A stretch of DNA of 64,000 nucleotides, taken from the NCBI GenBank assembly GCA_018873245.2, contig JAEMBT020000008.1:10085172-10149171 (forward strand). Reading direction: 5' to 3'. The notes under the pieces were generated by a model, which saw nothing but the letters and a program-made list of their open reading frames with translations, ran no database searches and was not told the DNA's origin. Numbering within the stretch: the stretch's first letter is position 1; each line of letters begins with the position of its first letter. Positions 58,763 through 64,000 of the stretch are shown in pieces. Source of the stretch: Archegozetes longisetosus (lineage: Eukaryota > Arthropoda > Arachnida > Sarcoptiformes > Trhypochthoniidae). The position numbers were made by a program, and so were the translations under genes.

Positions 58763-59369
58763 TTTCTCGGCAACAATCGACTAATATTTGTATAAATTAG
58801 ATTATTTGACACTTGGATTTTGGAAAATTTGTCAAATTGGTTGGCATGAGCTTTTCTTTCATAGATAATCAAATACTGGACTAACAATCAATCTTACTGA
58901 TAGACAATTTATTTGTTCGAATTTTGAAAAGAATCCTCTATCAGTGCTAAAAGAGAGTTTAGCCTACACTTGGGAGAAAATAATCATATCCAAACGTGAG
59001 TGATTCGCAGTTAACAATGTGGTATATAGATTATGGATGATCCAACTTTGCCAAAACGTGGGTCCAACTCTTTTTATACCCAAAGTCGGGTCATAGTTAA
59101 CTACAACTTTAATCTTGTGGCTATAATACTGGTTCAAACCTCTTTTGTCATTATCTATGATTACGAAATATTTAAAAACTTTGACTTTAGTCCTGAAATA
59201 GTATATAGCTTTCCTTTTAGCAGATCTTAAAATTTTTCTGAGCGAATCAGTTAACAACTTCACGAAATAGATATCGTTTTCTAAGTGTCTGTCACTTATA
59301 TTATATTCAAACTATATTTCAACCATTTTTATAACTGATCGTCTTAATGCATCCTGTAATATGATACAT

Positions 59370-60049
59370 GGATGCATGCATTACTCAGCGAAGGAGACTA
59401 ATATTTTCCTATGGACCACTTGGCCCCGTCCGATTTTGATGAGTGACATATCATTTGAAAGGTCTTTTGACGCTGAACACAAAAATCTCTAGAGACTTTT
59501 TACCAAAATCAATAGTTTTCGAGTTATGAGGGAAAATCGCCTTATCTTAAAAATAAATTTTTTCGGGTTTTTAGCAAAAAAATTATAACATTTGTGTTGC
59601 CCACTTTCTACCACGTGGAGGTAAACCCGAAGGAAGCACAAAACCAAAACCAAAACTAGAAACAAACTAAAATTCTATAAAATAATTAATCTGTGTCAGT
59701 GTTATCCGGATAGGTAAAATCTTTGAAAAAATCATCAAATTACATAACAGTGTCAAGTGTACTATTGATGTATTCACCTTGTTGAACTGAGTCTATTGGT
59801 ACCCAACTTCGGGTTCTAGATCACTTGGTTTGCTAGCCATCGCTCTAAGCATGTCTTATATTTTTTGACCTAGTTGCCTTCCTATAACTCTGTAGAGGCT
59901 TCATGTTACAGATTCAACTCGGCTTTACGAGACCTTTCTAAATATATGAATATTAAAAGGGTGTTGGCTTTAGTACGCATAAATTGTTAATTGCCGTTCC
60001 GAACCTTTTGGAGCTTATAACTCGGAAACGGAATGAGATAGACTATAAG
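59370..60049. repeat. Unclassified repeat-like DNA, left part
   Basis: Less AT-rich than its surroundings, with strings such as ttcgagttatgag and ataactcggaaacgg, which read like interior parts of dispersed arthropod repeats. It is interrupted by the hAT element and seems to resume at about 60821-60895 (tgacactaaaatcagcgggg). No coding frame. Assignment by style only. Confidence 0.3.
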
Positions 60050-60812
60050 CAATGATGAGCGTGCTCGGTGCTCGTTCTCAGACAAAATTTGGTGCTCAGT
60101 GCTCACGCTCGTGCTCGGCAAAATCAAAGTGCTCGGTGCTCGTATTTTGAAGATGCTCGAGCACTGAGCACCAACTGAGCACTATGTCCAAACTTTGTCT
60201 ATTAAAAGCTTTAATCCTAAACATATGTAATGCAAAATACATTCAAAACGTCAAAAGTAAGATCAAATACCGTTCAAGTATATGCTTAACGATAAAAACT
60301 GATGTCATTTTCCAATAAAATAAGCGAACTATTTATAAAAGCACGAAAATAATTATTGAACGTTAACTTTAAAATTAAATCAAAATTTGTTTAGATTTGA
60401 TATTTATATTAAATTCTAACTTTAGTTTCAGGCTCAAAAGGTCGTCAGACGCCACAGTAAATATTAAACCCTTTAATACTGATTGTAAATCTCCGGGGGT
60501 AGAGGTTTATAAGCTAATGACAGAAAAATATGATTAAAATCTTTAAAACTTTCTCATACTTTATAATACATGTATTACTATATCAATTTGTTAGAATAGC
60601 AGTTCTCATAGTTTTATTCAATAAAATTATTTATTTTTACATTCAGTTGACATCGTTTTTATTAGTTTTGATGTTAGGACTAAGTGCTCGGTGCTCGTGC
60701 TCGGTGCTCGAGGGTAAGGTGCTCGAGCACGCGCTCATACTCGGCAAAATTGAAGTGCTCAATGCTCGTGCTCGCCACCGAGCACCGAATTCTCGAGCAC
60801 TGCTCATCATTG
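60050..60812. mobile_element. hAT-type non-autonomous element with GTGCTC arrays
   Basis: Ends are caatgatgagc and gctcatcattg, perfect 11-bp inverted repeats, flanked on both sides by the identical 8-bp duplication actataag (60042-60049 and 60813-60820), the length used by hAT transposases. Next to each end, about 130 bp are packed with gtgctcggtgctc-type motifs in both orientations. The central about 490 bp are AT-rich without a transposase frame. The perfect target duplication suggests a young insertion. The repeated motifs are probably binding sites for the transposase of an autonomous relative. Confidence 0.9.
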
Positions 60813-60899
60813 ACTATAAGCTATATATATATATGAGCTCAGCAAAGTAAGATCTATCCAATGACACTAAAATCAGCGGGGCCCAAAAATACTAGTCTT

Positions 60900-62011
60900 C
60901 TTTATTAATAATTAATAATAACATAGATTTGGAGTAGTCAATAGCATATTCGAAATCAGTTCATGAGTTGAGTAATCTTTAAATTATTAAAATTCAAATT
61001 TGTTTAATCATATTTTTTGTACTCCTGATGACCTCTTATTAACATTTAACTCAAGTGATATGACACATTTTATCCAATGTTTTAGAACACACAAAATGTA
61101 GATAAATTAAACTATCCTCAAGTATCAAATGCTAAGTATTAACGGTTAACATGGTTTTGAAGTTTGTACACAAAACTTTAAGTATAAAACTCTGATTACT
61201 ACGATAAATACTCAATCAAGAGTTAACTTTTAATTTTGCTATTGAATCGTATGATAAAGCTTTAACAGATATATGATTCAAATATTTTTTATTGAAAATT
61301 TGGAAAAACTATAACAGATCAAAAACCGTTTATTCGAAGAATTCATAGTATCTTCTTTGATTTTAAGATTCACGGAGAGTTTCTTCCTGATAATTTTTTA
61401 ACTTTTGATCTTGATTGAAGTACAGATATTTAAGCCATCCTATCATTTCCACTGTAACTGTTTGCGTTTTTGTTTCCCTGCCCCTCAAGATGACATTTTT
61501 TGTGATCTTTCCGAGAAAAAACAATAGAAATAATTTTAGGTAATTTTAAAATCTTACCAGTTTATATGCTAAAAATAATTATAATCAAGCTTGCAAGAGA
61601 ACTATGAGGAATGAAAATATAATTATATTTTTAAAAGTCACATCGAGATGAGATGAATCATTCAAAAATTAACTGCGTGTATTAGCCACGCCTCTAAAAT
61701 TAAATTCCAAATTATGCTGATTTCAGGCTGTCAATCAAAAGGTTACTCTCGATTCTTACTCAAACAAAACCTATCATATGTAAAATTAAAGACACTATAG
61801 TGACACTAACTTTAATAATAAAATTTGTATGGATTAAAGCTAAGAATTATTTTCAAATAAGCATCATGAAACAAAAAGTTTGACTTGACATAATATGGAC
61901 GGTATATTTTAATGAAATGAAACTCATGTTGAAGTGACTTCACAATATAATGCAATCGTTTCTTTGTTTTTCATCCCTTATATTTTCTTTTTTAGAAATA
62001 AATGTGTTACA
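60900..62011. other. Intergenic region downstream of the caspase gene
   Basis: AT-rich; no gene or repeat recognised. It contains the caspase 3' UTR at its right edge. Confidence 0.5.
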
Positions 62012-63573
62012 TTAGTTGAGAAAGTATAACTTTTGTACTACCAATTTCAACATTGTTTCCAAATCAAGTTTATTACAATGTCTTTTGAGCACACTACAAA
62101 GTTCTATACCCAGCCATGTTCCTTCAATTGTGTCACGATAAGAGACATAGTCTGAAAATAAAATAACATGAGAAAATATCATTTGTTCGATTTTCTAACC
62201 TTCCATTGTTGAATAACAAATCATCATATCACTGAATAGCGGTAGACGTTTCAATTCGGTCAATTCTTCTTGTTGAAATGAAGAACTAGATACTATCTCT
62301 TTCTTTTCGAGCTGAGTTTCTTTTTCCGAAGCGGTTGATTTTCTGGTAAGTTTTACATGTAAATTAGCTGAACTTTCGATCTCACTTTGTTTTTTTTCAA
62401 TTCCACTCCCACTATATCCTTAAATTAGTTTGAAAATCATAATTCAGTTCTAATGATGATATTTGCAAACTACTTGTAAAACATTTGTTTGTAAATAATA
62501 TATGTGAACTCAATTACTCAAAAATGTGAAATTGACAATTAGAACTGGCTACTAAAATGATAAAATTACTCACTACCGCGACATGCTATTATGAAAAACA
62601 TCTTAGGTTTTCCAATTAGTTTATAACAATTCTTGTTGTTGAAAAACTCTAAAATCGTTTTCAATTCTACAATACCATCAGATGTTTTCAGTCCTTTCTC
62701 ATCTCCATGTGATGATATTATGACCACAAGTGAGTCGTGATGATTACCTATCTCTTTGATACTTTCCTTGATAAATTTCACAAGTGAATCAGTACTCAAT
62801 CTGTTTTCTGATTCAATAACTTTATAATTAAGGAACTCAAAAGTTTCGCGTAAATTTCTACTATCAGCTTCAGCTCCCTCTCGATAATATTCCGCATTTT
62901 CAAATTCAATTATGTTGATGATTAGACAAAGGCCACGATTTTTGGAATCCATTTTGTATATGAAGTTTCGACCGAGATTTCTTGAAATAACGGCATGCTG
63001 ATCAGATATTCTACTTATTTCTTCATCGTATTTCCTAGCCAACTCAGCTTTTTGCCCTAGAAGTTCTCGTTCTAAATTTCTCATTTCTTGTTCATATCTC
63101 CCTTGTATTTCTCTTGAATTTGTCCTTGCTAGGAGATAAGCTTTTTCAACATCCTTTAGCTGCGATTCTAATTCTAATATATTCATTTTATGCACTTCTG
63201 TGTTGTAATCATTCATATTTTGAGATTTCAAATCTTTTTTCTCTAAATCAATATTGCTCAATAATATTCGTTTGTACCTTACTCTCATATTTAAATCATC
63301 GATCATGAATTTTTGAAATAAATTTTCAGCTTTACCAAGATTTTTATCATGCTCTTCATCAAATTCACCCTGAGACAGAGGCTTATCCTTCATTGCATGT
63401 TTCATGCAAGTTATGTAGTTCTCCTTCAAGAAATCACAAATATTGATTGCCCTAATCTCATCCTTCATTTCTGCAACTTTTGTTGTTGTGCTGTGTGGAA
63501 TCTTTTCTTTGACAATGAAGTCACAAATTTTCATACATTCCGTAAGAAAATCAGGGAATTCTTTTGCTGTCAT
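62012..63573 (-). CDS. Caspase with coiled-coil prodomain
   Basis: Cysteine protease of the C14 family, cutting after Asp in apoptosis or related pathways. Three exons on the minus strand: 62577-63573, 62200-62418, 62012-62151; 1356 nt, 451 residues. Residues 1 to about 205 form a mostly helical prodomain; 110-195 look like a charged coiled coil (ELESQLKDVEKAYLLART). No clear CARD or DED is recognised. The p20 starts at about 210 (NRGLCLIINIIEFEN), with pocket Arg in YYREGAEAD, catalytic His in VVIISSHGD and catalytic Cys in FFIIACRG. The usual Gln of QACxG is Ile here. Intron 1 falls right after this motif. A Ser/Glu-rich linker follows, then p10 with MMICYSTMEDYVSYRDT (S1 Arg) and TWLGIELCSVLKRH. 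Long prodomains are typical of initiator caspases. The real start could lie further upstream. Confidence 0.92.
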
Positions 63574-64000
63574 ATTCCTCCTACCTATTCAAAATTATAA
63601 GACGATACAACTTCAAGATAAACTTAATTTTAAATTTTTCAAACACTTTCAAGTCAAAAGATGAACAGGGCGGTACTTGTTTATCAAGAAATGGTTTTAA
63701 TTAAGTTTAACAGGAATATTCAAAATAAATACAAAGTAAAGGACCAATAAAATTTCAGGATTTTCTATGGAACTCATTATGAAAACATTTATAATTTCAC
63801 AGTATTCACTTACAGGATGTTAGATATTAAAATCCTTTAAAGTATTTCCTTATTTTTCTATTTTAAATCAGAGTTTCGAAGCCCAGGCAGATTTTTAAAA
63901 AGATTATTGAGCTTTATTTCACACCACCGGCTTTTATTTACAAGTGATTGAAAATCTCAAACTATAGTATTGTTGAAGGCATATTTATGGTTAAAAATTT
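63574..64000. other. Upstream region of the caspase gene
   Basis: AT-rich; presumably promoter or 5' UTR. No coding frame supported. Confidence 0.4.

Noticed and set aside
58964-59263. 99-codon minus-strand frame
   Set aside because: No ATG-supported, family-like or splice evidence; the composition follows the AT-rich background.
60530-60850. 106-codon plus-strand frame
   Set aside because: Lies across the AT core and motif array of the hAT element and runs past its end; not a gene.

Overview
This window is nuclear DNA of an animal, most likely an arthropod; a mite or another small AT-rich arthropod is a guess. The genes are animal genes (caspase, SYAP1, SCAF4/8, secreted Cu/Zn SOD). They are split by GT-AG introns, mostly 60-400 bp with a few of 1-4 kb, and sit in very AT-rich DNA full of short DNA-transposon remains. 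I called genes by reading exons, checking splice sites and phases, and checking that summed exon lengths divide by three.

Layout. 1-23.8 kb is gene-poor. It holds a few weak exon candidates (2421-2483 +, 6008-6040 + with 9988-10077 +, 21434-21513 -), an 82-codon orphan frame (17688-17933 -), short tandem repeats, a mariner deletion derivative with terminal inverted repeats (6504-7066), a pogo-like MITE (18572-18745) and a probable LINE 3' tail. 23.8-54.6 kb is the gene block: RpL15 (+), PMPCB (-), ADAT2 (+), CDC5L (+), SYAP1 (+), FDX2 (-), SCAF4/8-like (+) and secreted Cu/Zn SOD (-). Neighbours are divergent (PMPCB/ADAT2, FDX2/SCAF), convergent (RpL15/PMPCB, SYAP1/FDX2, SCAF/SOD) or in tandem. 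54.6-61 kb is transposon-rich: a mariner with matching ends (55771-56680), a possible pogo-like MITE, a leucine-rich-repeat pseudogene and a hAT-type element packed with GTGCTC motifs (60050-60812). 62.0-63.6 kb holds a three-exon caspase gene (-) with a long coiled-coil prodomain and a changed active-site pentapeptide.

The genes are mainly housekeeping: translation (RpL15, ADAT2), mitochondrial import and Fe-S biogenesis (PMPCB, FDX2), splicing and transcription termination (CDC5L, SCAF). They do not form one pathway. CDC5L and SCAF each carry one single-base frame break in an otherwise intact gene, which points to assembly errors more than to decay. I found no CRISPR, rRNA, tRNA or convincing retrovirus-like element. 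The best candidates for something new are the caspase, the inverted tandem-array element in the last SYAP1 intron, and the hAT element's GTGCTC arrays.
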